NCBI RefSeq assembly: GCF_015627105.1
Contig: NZ_VTDM01000003.1
Location: 1-61,367 of the forward strand
DNA: 61,367 nucleotides
Source of the DNA: Acinetobacter baretiae
GTDB taxonomy: Bacteria > Pseudomonadota > Gammaproteobacteria > Pseudomonadales > Moraxellaceae
Direction: 5' to 3'
Of the stretch, positions 19,366 through 30,703 are shown one piece after another; the stretch's first letter is position 1; each line of letters starts with the position of its first letter. A program made the translations under genes and the position numbers. The notes beneath the pieces are model-generated. The model was not told the origin of the DNA. It ran no database searches and saw nothing but the letters and a program-made list of their open reading frames with translations.

Positions 19366-19830
19366 ATGAATACTTGTATTAGATTTATCCATATTCTTAC
19401 TAAATTTATCATTGCAATTATTCCATATTTTTTCTCTTTATATGTTTTTGTTATTCCGAAATACTTGAGTTTTATAATACCTAATAGCCCACTCGTGATC
19501 ACCTATATATTATGGGCATTCATTATATTTTCACATGCCATATATATTATTCTCAATATACAGTGGATTTTTAATTTAAACGTCAAAAGCCAAAAATTTA
19601 TTAATATATCCAAAGTAGTATTTTTTATAACCCTTCTCTTAGGTATTATTGCAAGCTACGGTATTGGTTTGATATTCACCGCTCCATCTATTTTACTTAG
19701 CGTACATATTCTCTTTGTTTGGTGTCCTATACAACACAACAATTATAAAAAGAAAAAACTACTTTCTCGTACATTTAGTGGCCATAAAAACAGATGTTTG
19801 GCAAGAATGCCGTTCAAACACCCTTTGTAA
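19366..19830 (+). CDS. Hypothetical small membrane protein
   Basis: A predicted protein of 154 residues from the ATG at 19366, with about four hydrophobic segments rich in Ile and Phe and a basic C-terminal tail (NYKKKKLLSRTF). It has no visible Shine-Dalgarno and uses AT-rich codons. It resembles nothing I can name. Could be a genuine accessory gene or a chance ORF; the run of well-formed membrane helices argues mildly for real. Confidence 0.4.
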   Translation: MNTCIRFIHILTKFIIAIIPYFFSLYVFVIPKYLSFIIPNSPLVITYILWAFIIFSHAIYIILNIQWIFNLNVKSQKFINISKVVFFITLLLGIIASYGIGLIFTAPSILLSVHILFVWCPIQHNNYKKKKLLSRTFSGHKNRCLARMPFKHPL

Positions 19831-19915
19831 AAAATACCATAAACCAATCACACGATAGAACAAAATATAATCATAAAAATACAAAAAAACTAAAATTGGC
19901 ACACAATATGCTTAA

Positions 19916-21022
<1,107 letters not shown>

Positions 21023-21035
21023 AATACCACTGCTC

Positions 21036-21082
21036 AAAAAAAGACAACAGTGCATCATTTTGATGCACTGTTGTCTTTTATA
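21036..21082. terminator. Strong bidirectional terminator
   Basis: A perfect inverted repeat of 19 bp per arm (arms 21039-21057 and 21061-21079) with a 3-nt loop, flanked by A and T tracts on both sides. It lies between the convergent asparaginase and lipoprotein genes and serves both. Confidence 0.92.
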
Positions 21083-21089
21083 GGGACAT

Positions 21090-21866
21090 TTATCGTATAG
21101 GATTAAACCCTTTAAAGGTAATCATAAGAACTAATTGAACAGGAGATGTGACAATATCAGCAATAATCGCTAAAGGACGCAAAATTAATAGATTAAAGAT
21201 CACTTTTGAATAGTTTGTTTTCAGCATTGAAATTTCAATTTTTTGTATTTCACTGGGTAAATCTTCTGTAAGTATCAATGGCTGTATGAGTTTTTTAGGA
21301 TACTTATCTTGTATATCTACTTTAACTTTAATTGATTTATGCGCTGTATTGGAATGATTGCCTTTAAAGTGAAATTGACTCAATATTTGATTATCCCTTT
21401 CTAAAGTTAATTGCTCTTTTTTCCCTGTGGGATCATCCACAAAAGAAGCAAATGGAATTTGATAAGTAATTTTCAAATCTCTATTTTCAAGTTGAGAAAA
21501 TAGTCCTTCTTGAAATTGTATATAACCTTGATAAAAATAAGGATAAGTACCTTCAGGTTCTGAATAAAAATAATGATTTCCTGTAACAACAAAAGATAAA
21601 GATTTATTTCCCTTCCCTAAATCTGACAATAAAATATCTCTTAAAATTGAAGAATTCTCTAACGGCGTAAGCGTATAAATATGTTGATCTGTAATCACAA
21701 ATAAACGATGACCGTCTTCTGACTGAGCATCTTGATCAAACCCCATTTGAAGCAATGATTCTCTCTTTTGATAAAAACGCTCTGCTTCTTGTTTTTCATT
21801 CAATAATAAATTACTGCAACCGCTAAATAGACATGCAAACAACAAGTATAAAAAAAATAGCTTCAT
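21090..21866 (-). CDS. Hypothetical lipoprotein
   Basis: A 258-residue protein with a lipoprotein signal peptide: MKLFFLYLLFACLFSGC, lipobox LFSGC with Cys17 as the lipidated residue. The mature protein is mixed alpha/beta in appearance with a hydrophobic C-terminal segment (LLILRPLAIIADIVTSPVQL), which resembles the YceK-type ending of some small lipoproteins. Function unknown. It shares the bidirectional terminator with the asparaginase gene. Confidence 0.75.
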   Translation of the reverse strand: MKLFFLYLLFACLFSGCSNLLLNEKQEAERFYQKRESLLQMGFDQDAQSEDGHRLFVITDQHIYTLTPLENSSILRDILLSDLGKGNKSLSFVVTGNHYFYSEPEGTYPYFYQGYIQFQEGLFSQLENRDLKITYQIPFASFVDDPTGKKEQLTLERDNQILSQFHFKGNHSNTAHKSIKVKVDIQDKYPKKLIQPLILTEDLPSEIQKIEISMLKTNYSKVIFNLLILRPLAIIADIVTSPVQLVLMITFKGFNPIR

Positions 21867-22189
21867 ACGTTAAAAAAATCACATTAGTTGTTAAAATAAC
21901 GAAATATATCACAAATTAATCTTATTACGTCACTTAAAATAAATTATAAAATATAAATGTTTTACAGACACATATCATTTTTTATACAAAATATCGTTTA
22001 TTTTACATACGGCATATCATTTATTTAATCTGATTAATTTAATGTATAAATGGAATTTACATCCGATCATCTACGCGTAAACGAGATGATAATCGCGTAT
22101 TAAATCATCGCAAAAACAACAATCAACACATACGTTGCTGCATATAGCATGTTAAAATTAGCGCCCAAAATGGTACTAAGGATCTTTTA
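21867..22189. other. Divergent region holding the dnaE leader
   Basis: About 320 bp between the lipoprotein and dnaE start codons. Two interleaved inverted repeats occur: ATCATCT (22066-22072) with AGATGAT (22084-22090), and ACGCG (22073-22077) with CGCGT (22094-22098). Drawn as RNA, these would form an H-type pseudoknot about 100 nt before dnaE. No clear promoter was assigned. The DNA upstream of the repeats is AT-rich. Confidence 0.4.
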
Positions 22190-25100
22190 ATGCAGTTTGT
22201 TCATCTAGGTATTCACACCGAATTTTCTATTACTGAATCGATTGTTCGGATACCAGAGCTTATGAAAGCTGCGGCTAAAGACCATATGCCTGCATTGGCG
22301 CTCACAGATTTATCAAATATACATGCTGCCGTTAAGTTTTTTAAATCATGTCAATCTAAAGGCATTAAGCCGATTTTAGGTGCAACCGTACAACTTGAAG
22401 ATGCCAACCACCGTGTGATTTTATTGGCTATGAGTAATACAGGATGGCGTCATTTAACTGAAATTATTTCTAGAGGCTATATTGATGGCCAAAAACTTGA
22501 TATTCCTTGTATTAAAAAAGAATGGATTTTAGAGCAACATCAAGACCTGATTGTCTTGTTAGGTCAACACAGTGACGTCGGTCAAGCGATGTGTTCATCA
22601 CACCCCGATAAAGCCCCACCTTTATTTGAAGCATGGCATAATACCTTTGGCAATCGTGTTTATTTTGCGCTGACACGTACTGACCGTGCAAATGAAGAAC
22701 TCTTTATTAATGAAGCAATACAACTTGCATCAAAATATCGCGTTGGTGTTGTCGCACACAATGACGTGCATTTCATTAGTCCTGATGATTTTGAAGCACA
22801 TGAAGCACGCATTTGTATTGCTGATGGTTACGTACTTGCAGATCAAAGACGTCCACATATTTATCATTCAGAACAATATTTCAAAACCAGTGCACAAATG
22901 ACTGCACTATTTGCAGACATTCCAAGTGCAATTGAAAATACAGTAAATATTGCTAAACGCTGTAATGTTAACTTACGCCTTGGAGAGTATTTTTTACCTG
23001 AATACCCCATTCCTGAAGGCTTCACCATAGACACTTATTTCGAGCACTTATCTAAAGAAGGACTTGAAGAACGTTTAGCACAGCTTTATCCCATCCAAGC
23101 GCGCGATGAACATTGGCCTCAAATTAGAAAACCGTATGATGAACGAATTGAATATGAAGTACGTATCATTTTAGGAATGGGTTTTCCGGGTTACTTCCTC
23201 ATTGTCATGGACTTTATTAATTGGGCTAAAAATAACGGTGTACCTGTAGGCCCAGGTCGTGGTTCAGGTGCAGGCTCATTAGTTGCATATAGTTTAAATA
23301 TTACCGACCTAGACCCTCTACGTTATGATCTGCTATTTGAGCGCTTTTTAAATCCTGAACGGGTTTCTATGCCCGATTTTGATGTCGATTTTTGTATTTC
23401 AGGTCGTGACCGTGTCATTGAATATGTTGCACAACACTATGGCCGTGATGCTGTTTCACAAATTGCCACCTTTGGTACCATGGCAGCCAAAGGGGCTATA
23501 CGAGATGTTGCACGTGTACTGGGTAAATCATATGGTTTAGCTGATCGCATTTCTAAAATGGTACCCACAAAACCACTAGGTGTTGATCTTGCCACAGCAA
23601 TTGGCATGGAACCACAGCTCAAAGACATTGTGACAAACCCATCTAATCCAGACTATGACGATGCCAGTGAAATTTGGGAAATGGCATTAAAACTTGAAGG
23701 TATTACCCGAAACACAGGAAAGCACGCAGGTGGTGTTGTCATTGCACCTGGTAAAATCACTGATTTTTCAGCCATTATGTGCGATGCCGATGGTAGTAAC
23801 CGAGTAGCACAATATGACAAAGATGATGTCGAGTCAGCCGGTCTAGTCAAGTTTGACTTTTTAGGATTACGTAATCTCACCGTCATTGAAGATGCAATAC
23901 AAAATATCAATAAACGGCTTCAACTTGCTCAACCACTGAATATTATTCATGTGCCGTTAGATGACAGCAAAGCCTATAAAATTTTCTCTGAAGCCAACAC
24001 AACTGCGGTATTTCAGTTTGAATCTGTAGGCATGAAGCGCATGCTTAAAGAGGCTCGTCCAAGCAAGTTTGAAGAAATTATTGCTTTTGTCTCTTTGTAT
24101 CGTCCGGGTCCAATGGATCTTATTCCCGACTTTATTCACCGTATGCATGGTGGTGAATTTGAATATTTACACCCGCTTTTAGAAGGTGTACTTGAGCCAA
24201 CTTATGGGATTATGGTTTATCAAGAACAAGTCATGCAAGCTGCTCAATTGTGTGCAGGCTATACCCTAGGTGGTGCAGATTTATTACGCCGTGCAATGGG
24301 TAAGAAAAAACCCGAAGAAATGGTCAAACAACGTAAAATATTTACCGAAGGTGCGGCACAAAAAGGAATTGATGAAGCTACAGCCAACCATATTTTTGAC
24401 TTTATGGAAAAATTTGCAGGCTATGGTTTTAATAAATCACATGCAGCAGCATATGCCTTAGTCGCTTACCATACTGCATGGCTCAAAGCGCACTACCCTG
24501 CTGAATTTATGGCTGCTGTCATGTCTTCAGAAATGCAAAATACAGACAGTGTTGTTTTTTTAATTGATGACTGTCGAAATAATAACTTACAAGTACGACC
24601 ACCATCTATTAATCAATCCATCTATCGTTTTCATGCTATTGATGAACAAACCATTGTTTATGGACTAGGTGCCATAAAAGGCGTGGGTGAACAAGCCATG
24701 CAATCAGTGATTGATTCACGAGAAAAAGAAGGGCCATATCGTGACATTTTTGATTTTTGTCACCGTATTGATCTCAAAAAAATGAATAAACGCACCTTAG
24801 AAGCGCTCATTCGTGCAGGTGCACTCGACTGTTTAAATACAGAACGCTCCACACTCATGGCCGAATTACCACAAGCCGTACAAGCTGCCGATCAAGCACG
24901 ACAAAATCGTGAAACAGGTATTATGGATTTATTTGGTGAGGTTGAAGAAATTCAAAGAAAACCAAGCCAACCGCTTAAACCATGGTCAGATGAAGTTCGT
25001 TTAAAGGGTGAAAAAGACACCTTAGGTCTGTATCTTACAGGGCACCCTATAGATGTTTATCGTTCTGAATTAAAAGCTTTTATTCCTGCAAAACTCAACC

Positions 25101-25681
25101 AACTCACGCCAACAAAGCGTGGACAAACCACCGTGTTTTCAGGTTTAGTTGTTGATGTCGCTAATTTTCCTAATCGTATGATGATTACATTAGATGATGG
25201 TACATCACGCTTAGAAGTCAGTTGTAATCATGAGCGTTTCCAACGCTTTAAAGACATCATACAAATTGATAAAGTAGTGGTCATTGAAGGTGATTTATAT
25301 GAGCGTGAGGGGTTTGACCGGCCAATGTCACGTCTATCCAAAGCCTTTAGTCTCAATGAAATTCGACAAAAACGCGCTCAACATGTTCAAATTCATTTAC
25401 AGAAAAACATACTGAGCTCAAAACTTGCAAATGACTTAAAAACGCTCATCACCCCTTATTGTGAGGTCGACATGTGCCAGCATATTCCACTATTATTAAC
25501 TGTAGACACCGATTATGCACAAGCGAAGATTTGCCCAAGCCAACAATGGCGTATCGCTCCTTTAGATGATGCCTTGTGTGCATTACGTGACTACTTTGGA
25601 AAAGATGCTATTCACATTGAATATCAGGTGAAATCTAAAACGCTACAAAATACAATACAACAATCAGTAAAGCCTCACTAG
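22190..25681 (+). CDS. dnaE: DNA polymerase III alpha subunit
   Basis: The 1163-residue replicative polymerase. An N-terminal PHP domain (FVHLGIHTEFSITES to about residue 270) is followed by the palm with the catalytic aspartates in MPDFDVDFC (about 395-401), GPGRGSGAGSLVAY, and FNKSHAAAYALVAYHTAWLKA in the fingers. Near the C-terminus there is an OB-fold (about 975-1060). Length matches the family. An AAGGATC Shine-Dalgarno precedes the ATG. Confidence 0.97.
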   Translation: MQFVHLGIHTEFSITESIVRIPELMKAAAKDHMPALALTDLSNIHAAVKFFKSCQSKGIKPILGATVQLEDANHRVILLAMSNTGWRHLTEIISRGYIDGQKLDIPCIKKEWILEQHQDLIVLLGQHSDVGQAMCSSHPDKAPPLFEAWHNTFGNRVYFALTRTDRANEELFINEAIQLASKYRVGVVAHNDVHFISPDDFEAHEARICIADGYVLADQRRPHIYHSEQYFKTSAQMTALFADIPSAIENTVNIAKRCNVNLRLGEYFLPEYPIPEGFTIDTYFEHLSKEGLEERLAQLYPIQARDEHWPQIRKPYDERIEYEVRIILGMGFPGYFLIVMDFINWAKNNGVPVGPGRGSGAGSLVAYSLNITDLDPLRYDLLFERFLNPERVSMPDFDVDFCISGRDRVIEYVAQHYGRDAVSQIATFGTMAAKGAIRDVARVLGKSYGLADRISKMVPTKPLGVDLATAIGMEPQLKDIVTNPSNPDYDDASEIWEMALKLEGITRNTGKHAGGVVIAPGKITDFSAIMCDADGSNRVAQYDKDDVESAGLVKFDFLGLRNLTVIEDAIQNINKRLQLAQPLNIIHVPLDDSKAYKIFSEANTTAVFQFESVGMKRMLKEARPSKFEEIIAFVSLYRPGPMDLIPDFIHRMHGGEFEYLHPLLEGVLEPTYGIMVYQEQVMQAAQLCAGYTLGGADLLRRAMGKKKPEEMVKQRKIFTEGAAQKGIDEATANHIFDFMEKFAGYGFNKSHAAAYALVAYHTAWLKAHYPAEFMAAVMSSEMQNTDSVVFLIDDCRNNNLQVRPPSINQSIYRFHAIDEQTIVYGLGAIKGVGEQAMQSVIDSREKEGPYRDIFDFCHRIDLKKMNKRTLEALIRAGALDCLNTERSTLMAELPQAVQAADQARQNRETGIMDLFGEVEEIQRKPSQPLKPWSDEVRLKGEKDTLGLYLTGHPIDVYRSELKAFIPAKLNQLTPTKRGQTTVFSGLVVDVANFPNRMMITLDDGTSRLEVSCNHERFQRFKDIIQIDKVVVIEGDLYEREGFDRPMSRLSKAFSLNEIRQKRAQHVQIHLQKNILSSKLANDLKTLITPYCEVDMCQHIPLLLTVDTDYAQAKICPSQQWRIAPLDDALCALRDYFGKDAIHIEYQVKSKTLQNTIQQSVKPH

Positions 25682-25718
25682 CCACACTGACATTAAGCCA
25701 TTTTGCTCGGAACTATAT

Positions 25719-26567
25719 ATGCAAGCTCATAACCAAGAAATCAATACACAACTCAAACACGTGCGTATTGTCATGGTTAACACCACATTACCTGCCAATA
25801 TTGGTAGTGCTTTGCGAGCCATGAAAACCATGGGGCTCAGTCACTTAACGCTTGTTGCACCAAAAACATTTCCTCATCCAGACATTACTGCTTTAGCCGC
25901 AGGCGCAACCGACTTACTTGAAAACATCACCATCGTAGATACATTACAAGATGCCATTGCAGATTGTCATATTGTTTTTGGAACGAGTGCACGTAGCCGA
26001 ACCATTCCGTGGCCGTTACTTGATGTTCGACCTGCAACAGAACTCATCTCTCAACATATTGGCCAACAGCAACACAATGTTGCGATTGTTTTTGGCCGTG
26101 AAGATCGTGGCCTGACCAATGATGAGTTAGCACTGGCAAATTATCATTTGACCATTCCTGTAAACACAGACTATGGTGTGCTTAATGTGGCTCAGGCCAT
26201 TCAAATTATTTGTTATGAACTACGCATGGCAACATCACAACATTACACAACACTTGAAGACTCACAGTCAGATGTCCCACAAATGCCCGTCACCGAGCAA
26301 CAGCACATGCAATGGGATGAGCCGTTAGTTACACATCAACAAATGCAAGCATTTTACCCACATATGGAACAAATGCTGACAGACATTGAATTTCTTGATC
26401 CTGAGCACCCGAGACTATTACCAACACGCCTCAAACGACTTTTTGGACGCATTCAACTTGATCGCCTTGAATATAACCTGTTACGTGGTGTTTTTAGTCG
26501 GGTACAAGCATTAAGTCATGGTACATGGAAAAAATCAGAACAACCTCAATCCAAAGAGAATAAATAA
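25719..26567 (+). CDS. trmJ: tRNA (cytidine/uridine-2'-O-)-methyltransferase TrmJ
   Basis: A 282-residue SPOUT-class enzyme that 2'-O-methylates position 32 of certain tRNAs. The knotted SAM site is seen in [14 protein letters not shown] and [20 protein letters not shown]; the start [22 protein letters not shown] is typical. The C-terminal extension gives the usual dimer form. Stop codon and the cysE start are 1 bp apart, so the two genes are coupled. Confidence 0.94.
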   Translation: MQAHNQEINTQLKHVRIVMVNTTLPANIGSALRAMKTMGLSHLTLVAPKTFPHPDITALAAGATDLLENITIVDTLQDAIADCHIVFGTSARSRTIPWPLLDVRPATELISQHIGQQQHNVAIVFGREDRGLTNDELALANYHLTIPVNTDYGVLNVAQAIQIICYELRMATSQHYTTLEDSQSDVPQMPVTEQQHMQWDEPLVTHQQMQAFYPHMEQMLTDIEFLDPEHPRLLPTRLKRLFGRIQLDRLEYNLLRGVFSRVQALSHGTWKKSEQPQSKENK

Positions 26568-26568
26568 A

Positions 26569-27375
26569 ATGATTAAACAGCTCAAAGAAGACATTGCTGC
26601 TGTCTTTTCACGAGATCCTGCGGCAAGAAATACCCTTGAAGTAATTTTAACCTATCCTGGTATTCACGCCTTGGTATTGCACCGTGTAGCACATAAAATG
26701 TGGCAAAAAAACCTAAAAACAAGTGCACGTACATTGGCATCTTTTAGTCGCTTTGCAACAGGCATTGAAATACATCCCGGAGCAAAAATTGGCCGTCGCT
26801 TATTTATAGATCATGGTATGGGCATTGTTATTGGTGAAACTGCAGAAATCGGAGATGATGTTACGCTCTATCACAGTGTAACGCTTGGTGGCACAACATG
26901 GAAAACAGGCAAACGACACCCTACTTTAGAAGATGGTGTTATTGTTGGTGCAGGTGCAAAAATACTCGGGCCTTTTACTGTCGGTAAAAATGCAAAAATT
27001 GGCTCAAACACAGTTATTTTAAAAAGTGTTCCTTCAGAAACGACTGCCGTAGGGAGTCCTGCTCGTTATATTGTCAAAAACAAGCCACGCTCTGAAACAG
27101 AACAACAGCGCGAAGCTTATGCAAAAAGCATTGGTTTTCAAGCCTATGCTGCATCACCTCATCAATCTGACCCCATACTAGAGGGCATGAATATATTACT
27201 TGACCGACTCAAACAAAATGAAAAACAAATATGTCTTTTAAACTCACGTTTAACAGCACTCGATCCTAAATATGCTCAGTCTGTACACCAAGAACAAATG
27301 ACGCAAGAGCAACTTGAAATACTAGAAAATATTCAGCAAGTCTGTAACGAACAAAAGTCGTTGCCAAAGACTTAA
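26569..27375 (+). CDS. cysE: Serine O-acetyltransferase
   Basis: A 268-residue enzyme making O-acetylserine for cysteine synthesis. Hexapeptide-repeat left-handed helix markers run from [20 protein letters not shown] through [23 protein letters not shown] to [10 protein letters not shown]; the catalytic His lies in FIDHGMG. A longer ORF begins inside trmJ, but the ATG at 26569, 1 bp after the trmJ stop, gives the usual short (EpsC-type) N-terminus. The C-terminal 70 residues are helical and Gln-rich, longer than usual. Confidence 0.94.
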   Translation: MIKQLKEDIAAVFSRDPAARNTLEVILTYPGIHALVLHRVAHKMWQKNLKTSARTLASFSRFATGIEIHPGAKIGRRLFIDHGMGIVIGETAEIGDDVTLYHSVTLGGTTWKTGKRHPTLEDGVIVGAGAKILGPFTVGKNAKIGSNTVILKSVPSETTAVGSPARYIVKNKPRSETEQQREAYAKSIGFQAYAASPHQSDPILEGMNILLDRLKQNEKQICLLNSRLTALDPKYAQSVHQEQMTQEQLEILENIQQVCNEQKSLPKT

Positions 27376-27474
27376 TTTTGTTACATGCCTTACATTGCAC
27401 AGCCGTTTTATTTTACATTAAACTGCTCAAACCTATTTACGATGTTCAACAATAAAATTTAAAGTGGAAAACCT

Positions 27475-28428
27475 ATGAAAGTAAAAACCCTTGCCATAAC
27501 AGTAACAACAGCAGCAATACTTTCGGCATGCTCTAATATTCAAACAGCAAAACATACAGCGACCACCGTCTCAACACCAACCGTCACTGCACCAGTTGGG
27601 CCTATTACTTTTAAAGAACCAGAACTCCCACAACCTTTTTATGTTTTAAATGCGGTGAATTACGACAAACCATCTGACTTTGAAATCAATTTACAAAAAG
27701 CGGCTGCACAACCTGTCACAAAAATGATCGCCACAAACCCTAAAGACCCAAGTCAAACACAAACCTTTGATGAAAATCATCTCATTATTCCTGCCATAGA
27801 TAACACTAAAAACACTATCAAATTTTCACCACTTGCAGGGCAAAATGAGTTAGATGTCACAGCTATAGATGATTTCTTACAACTTGTAGAAGGTCAAGCA
27901 CGTCACTACCCACCTAAATTTACCAATAAAATGGTTCGTCGTGGTTTTGAAAGTAAACTCAAACAAACCACACAATTCTTAGATGGTTATGCAAGTAAAG
28001 ACAATGCCTCTTATGATGTTTTATTTCGTGCATTTAAAGCCAGTATTATGGCACGTAACCTCGATTTAGGGTCTCAATACACTACTCAGTCACTCAAGTA
28101 TGGACAAAGATTACTTAAAATGGCACCAAATGACCCTTTAGTTAACTTTTGGTTTGGTTTTAATCTTTCAGAAGGTGGTGGCCAACGTGAAGCGATTCCA
28201 TATTTAGATAAAGCAGTTAAAGCCGGAGTACAAGAGGCCTATCTTTCTGCTGCAAACAACTATCTATATCTAGAGCAAAATAGAAATGCGATTACCACTT
28301 TACGCAACTATAAAGTGAAATATCCACAAGAAGCACAAGTGGCAGATCAATTGATCAAAGAAATTCAAACCCAAGGTCGTACCAATGTTTGGGAAAATTT
28401 AAACAATATGAAAAAAGGAAGTTATTAA
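27475..28428 (+). CDS. Hypothetical lipoprotein with TPR-like C-terminus
   Basis: A 317-residue protein with a lipobox LSAC (Cys19) after a short hydrophobic signal. The mature N-terminus is Thr/Pro-rich and probably flexible. From about residue 180 the sequence looks like two or three degenerate helical hairpins (SLKYGQRLLKMAPNDPLVNF, EAIPYLDKAVKAGVQEAYLS), suggesting a TPR-type scaffold. GTGGA lies shortly before the ATG. No function assigned. The next gene also encodes a lipoprotein in the same direction. Confidence 0.75.
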   Translation: MKVKTLAITVTTAAILSACSNIQTAKHTATTVSTPTVTAPVGPITFKEPELPQPFYVLNAVNYDKPSDFEINLQKAAAQPVTKMIATNPKDPSQTQTFDENHLIIPAIDNTKNTIKFSPLAGQNELDVTAIDDFLQLVEGQARHYPPKFTNKMVRRGFESKLKQTTQFLDGYASKDNASYDVLFRAFKASIMARNLDLGSQYTTQSLKYGQRLLKMAPNDPLVNFWFGFNLSEGGGQREAIPYLDKAVKAGVQEAYLSAANNYLYLEQNRNAITTLRNYKVKYPQEAQVADQLIKEIQTQGRTNVWENLNNMKKGSY

Positions 28429-28445
28429 AATCTTGGTATCCTAAT

Positions 28446-28475
28446 GGGGTTTTATACATAAGCTATAAAATCCCC
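28446..28475 (+). terminator. Possible terminator between the two lipoprotein genes
   Basis: GGGGTTTTATA pairs with TATAAAATCCCC apart from one bulged base, around a 7-nt loop, 17 bp after the stop. No strong T run follows, so the call is tentative. Confidence 0.4.
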
Positions 28476-28533
28476 CTAGATTTGTAATAATCATGTAAAA
28501 TTTGAGCATAATTTATTATCGCTGTAGAACTTT

Positions 28534-30546
28534 ATGCTCAAATTGACAAGGAAAAACTTCCTTTTACTATTTACACTCGCTAGCCTGAGTATCCTTAATG
28601 GCTGTCAGGTGGTGAGTGTAAAACAACAGGCATTTAATGTAACCATTTCCAATGAAAGAGACAGTATTCTCACTCGTGATAAACTCAGCGAAGCAAGTTT
28701 AAACGTATTATCTATGACAGGTCGTGAGGCAAAAGTTTGTACCAATGACCCTACATCTTGTCTATCCGATATTGAACAAATTCCACAAATTCCCAATGAG
28801 CAATTTTTTTCAACAGCAAGTGAACTATATTTAGCAAAAGCAATGTCACTTGAAAAATCATCCAACTGTAAATCAAAAATTAAAGAAGACACGGCGTTAT
28901 CCTCTAAACAACAAGAAAAACTCAACGCACAAAACCAATGCATCCAACAAGAAATGCACATGCTCGACCGCAGTATTCGTTATAGTTACGCTTACTTATT
29001 TAAAACTGAACGTCATCCAGATCAACGTATTTTTGATAATAGACAAGTACAAGTGCGAGACTTTTATAATCAAGCAATCGCGAAGCTCATTATGCTTTCT
29101 TCAACGCAAAAGCCAGCCAATACGGCAAATAGTGGTTTTAAAATTGCAGACAGCCAATACATTATTGACCTTAGCCGTTTTCCACAGTTAAAAAATCAAA
29201 AAATTGAAGATTTTATTTCAAGCTACAATTTAAATTTCTCGGGGCTTCGATCTATTAACCGCAGAGATGGTTTTGGGTCCGAATTTGTCACTGTACTGTC
29301 AAAGCCTAAAATGAGTGAAGAAAATAAATATATTCTTGACCCATTACGTTATCAGTTTAAAGATTCAATCAATCCAAATATTCATTCACCACAATATTTA
29401 GCCACAACCATTTCTATTGAATCTGATGCCAATACCAGCATCAAAGCTCTTCTTTCAAATGCACCTTTATACATTAAAGTCACAGATCCTTATCAATTTG
29501 ATCAAATTCAAATTGAAGGCAAAGCCTATCCGTTGGCAACCAATTTTTCTGCACCTTATGGTTTATGGCTTGCAAATACAAATTTAGGGAAAACGGCCTA
29601 TTTATCGTTGATTGATCGTGATCAACAACTCACTATGCCTCATTTATATATGTTAGAGCCCTACAATCCCAATAAAAAAATCATTGTACTTGTACACGGT
29701 TTGGCTAGTAGTCCTGAAGCATGGATTCGTTTAACCAATGACATTATGGGAGATGCTGTACTACGTGAACATTACCAAGTATGGCAAGTTTTCTACTCTA
29801 CCAATATGCCTATGTTAGAAAGTCGCTACCAAATTTATGCAATTATAAAACAAGCTTTTAGTCAGCTTGATTCACATACTCCAGCCGCTCAAAACGCAGT
29901 ATTAATTGGTCATAGTATGGGGGGTGTAATTTCACGACTTCTTGTCAGTAATGCCGATATTAGCAAACAAGCCTTTAAAGTTTTTAAACAAAGACAGCTC
30001 GAAAAATCTCAAAATCTACCCTTTATTGCAGATCGTTTAAATATGCGCTCTATTAATAATTTTGACCGAGCGATCTTTATTGCATCACCACATCGAGGTA
30101 CAGCTTATGCAGATTTATGGTTTACTCGAGTAGCTCGAAAAATCATTCGTTTACCCGGTGCTTTTTTAGGTGCTGTTGCAGATTCATTGCAAGGTGATAT
30201 GAATCCCAAAGATTTTGTCAAACAAATTGACAATGGATTAATTCAAAATGGCCCAAGCGATTTAAGTTACAAATCCAAGTTTATGGAACTAACTCAAGGC
30301 ATTATGCCCAAAGCAAACATTCCATACCATTCTGTCATGGGAAATATGACCCAAAGCACTGACCCCAAAATCATGACTGATGGAATTGTGCCGTATGAAA
30401 GTGCACATTTAAGAGGTGCTATTTCTGAAAAAGTGGTTCATGGTGGGCACTCCATTCAAGAAACCCCTGAAGCTGTGCTTGAACTTCGACGTATTCTAAG
30501 ACAACATTTAATTGAGCATAACCTCTATCAAGTTAAAAAACCTTAG
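28534..30546 (+). CDS. Lipoprotein alpha/beta hydrolase (lipase/esterase-like)
   Basis: A 670-residue protein. The signal MLKLTRKNFLLLFTLASLSI ends in a lipobox ILNGC (Cys23). The N-terminal 360 residues have no recognised domain. The hydrolase fold starts at about residue 385: VLVHGLASSPEAW provides the oxyanion loop, GHSMGGVISRLL the nucleophile Ser, DGIVPYESAHL probably the Asp and HGGHSIQE the His. Triacylglycerol lipase, esterase or phospholipase activity cannot be distinguished. Anchored to a membrane by its lipid, presumably in the periplasm. Confidence 0.85.
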   Translation: MLKLTRKNFLLLFTLASLSILNGCQVVSVKQQAFNVTISNERDSILTRDKLSEASLNVLSMTGREAKVCTNDPTSCLSDIEQIPQIPNEQFFSTASELYLAKAMSLEKSSNCKSKIKEDTALSSKQQEKLNAQNQCIQQEMHMLDRSIRYSYAYLFKTERHPDQRIFDNRQVQVRDFYNQAIAKLIMLSSTQKPANTANSGFKIADSQYIIDLSRFPQLKNQKIEDFISSYNLNFSGLRSINRRDGFGSEFVTVLSKPKMSEENKYILDPLRYQFKDSINPNIHSPQYLATTISIESDANTSIKALLSNAPLYIKVTDPYQFDQIQIEGKAYPLATNFSAPYGLWLANTNLGKTAYLSLIDRDQQLTMPHLYMLEPYNPNKKIIVLVHGLASSPEAWIRLTNDIMGDAVLREHYQVWQVFYSTNMPMLESRYQIYAIIKQAFSQLDSHTPAAQNAVLIGHSMGGVISRLLVSNADISKQAFKVFKQRQLEKSQNLPFIADRLNMRSINNFDRAIFIASPHRGTAYADLWFTRVARKIIRLPGAFLGAVADSLQGDMNPKDFVKQIDNGLIQNGPSDLSYKSKFMELTQGIMPKANIPYHSVMGNMTQSTDPKIMTDGIVPYESAHLRGAISEKVVHGGHSIQETPEAVLELRRILRQHLIEHNLYQVKKP

Positions 30547-30556
30547 TATGTAGATT

Positions 30557-30584
30557 GGGCAGAAATAATTTTTCTGCCTTTTTA
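30557..30584 (+). terminator. Rho-independent terminator after the hydrolase gene
   Basis: GGCAGAAA, 5-nt loop, TTTCTGCC, then TTTTT. It begins 12 bp after the stop codon. Confidence 0.88.
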
Positions 30585-30703
30585 TAAGTCATATCATCTA
30601 TTTATAATACTTTTATCAAATAAAACAATAATATGTTCAGGTATATTTTAATCACTGTTAAAATCATAGATACTAGAGGGTACTTTTATATCTAATACTA
30701 AAT

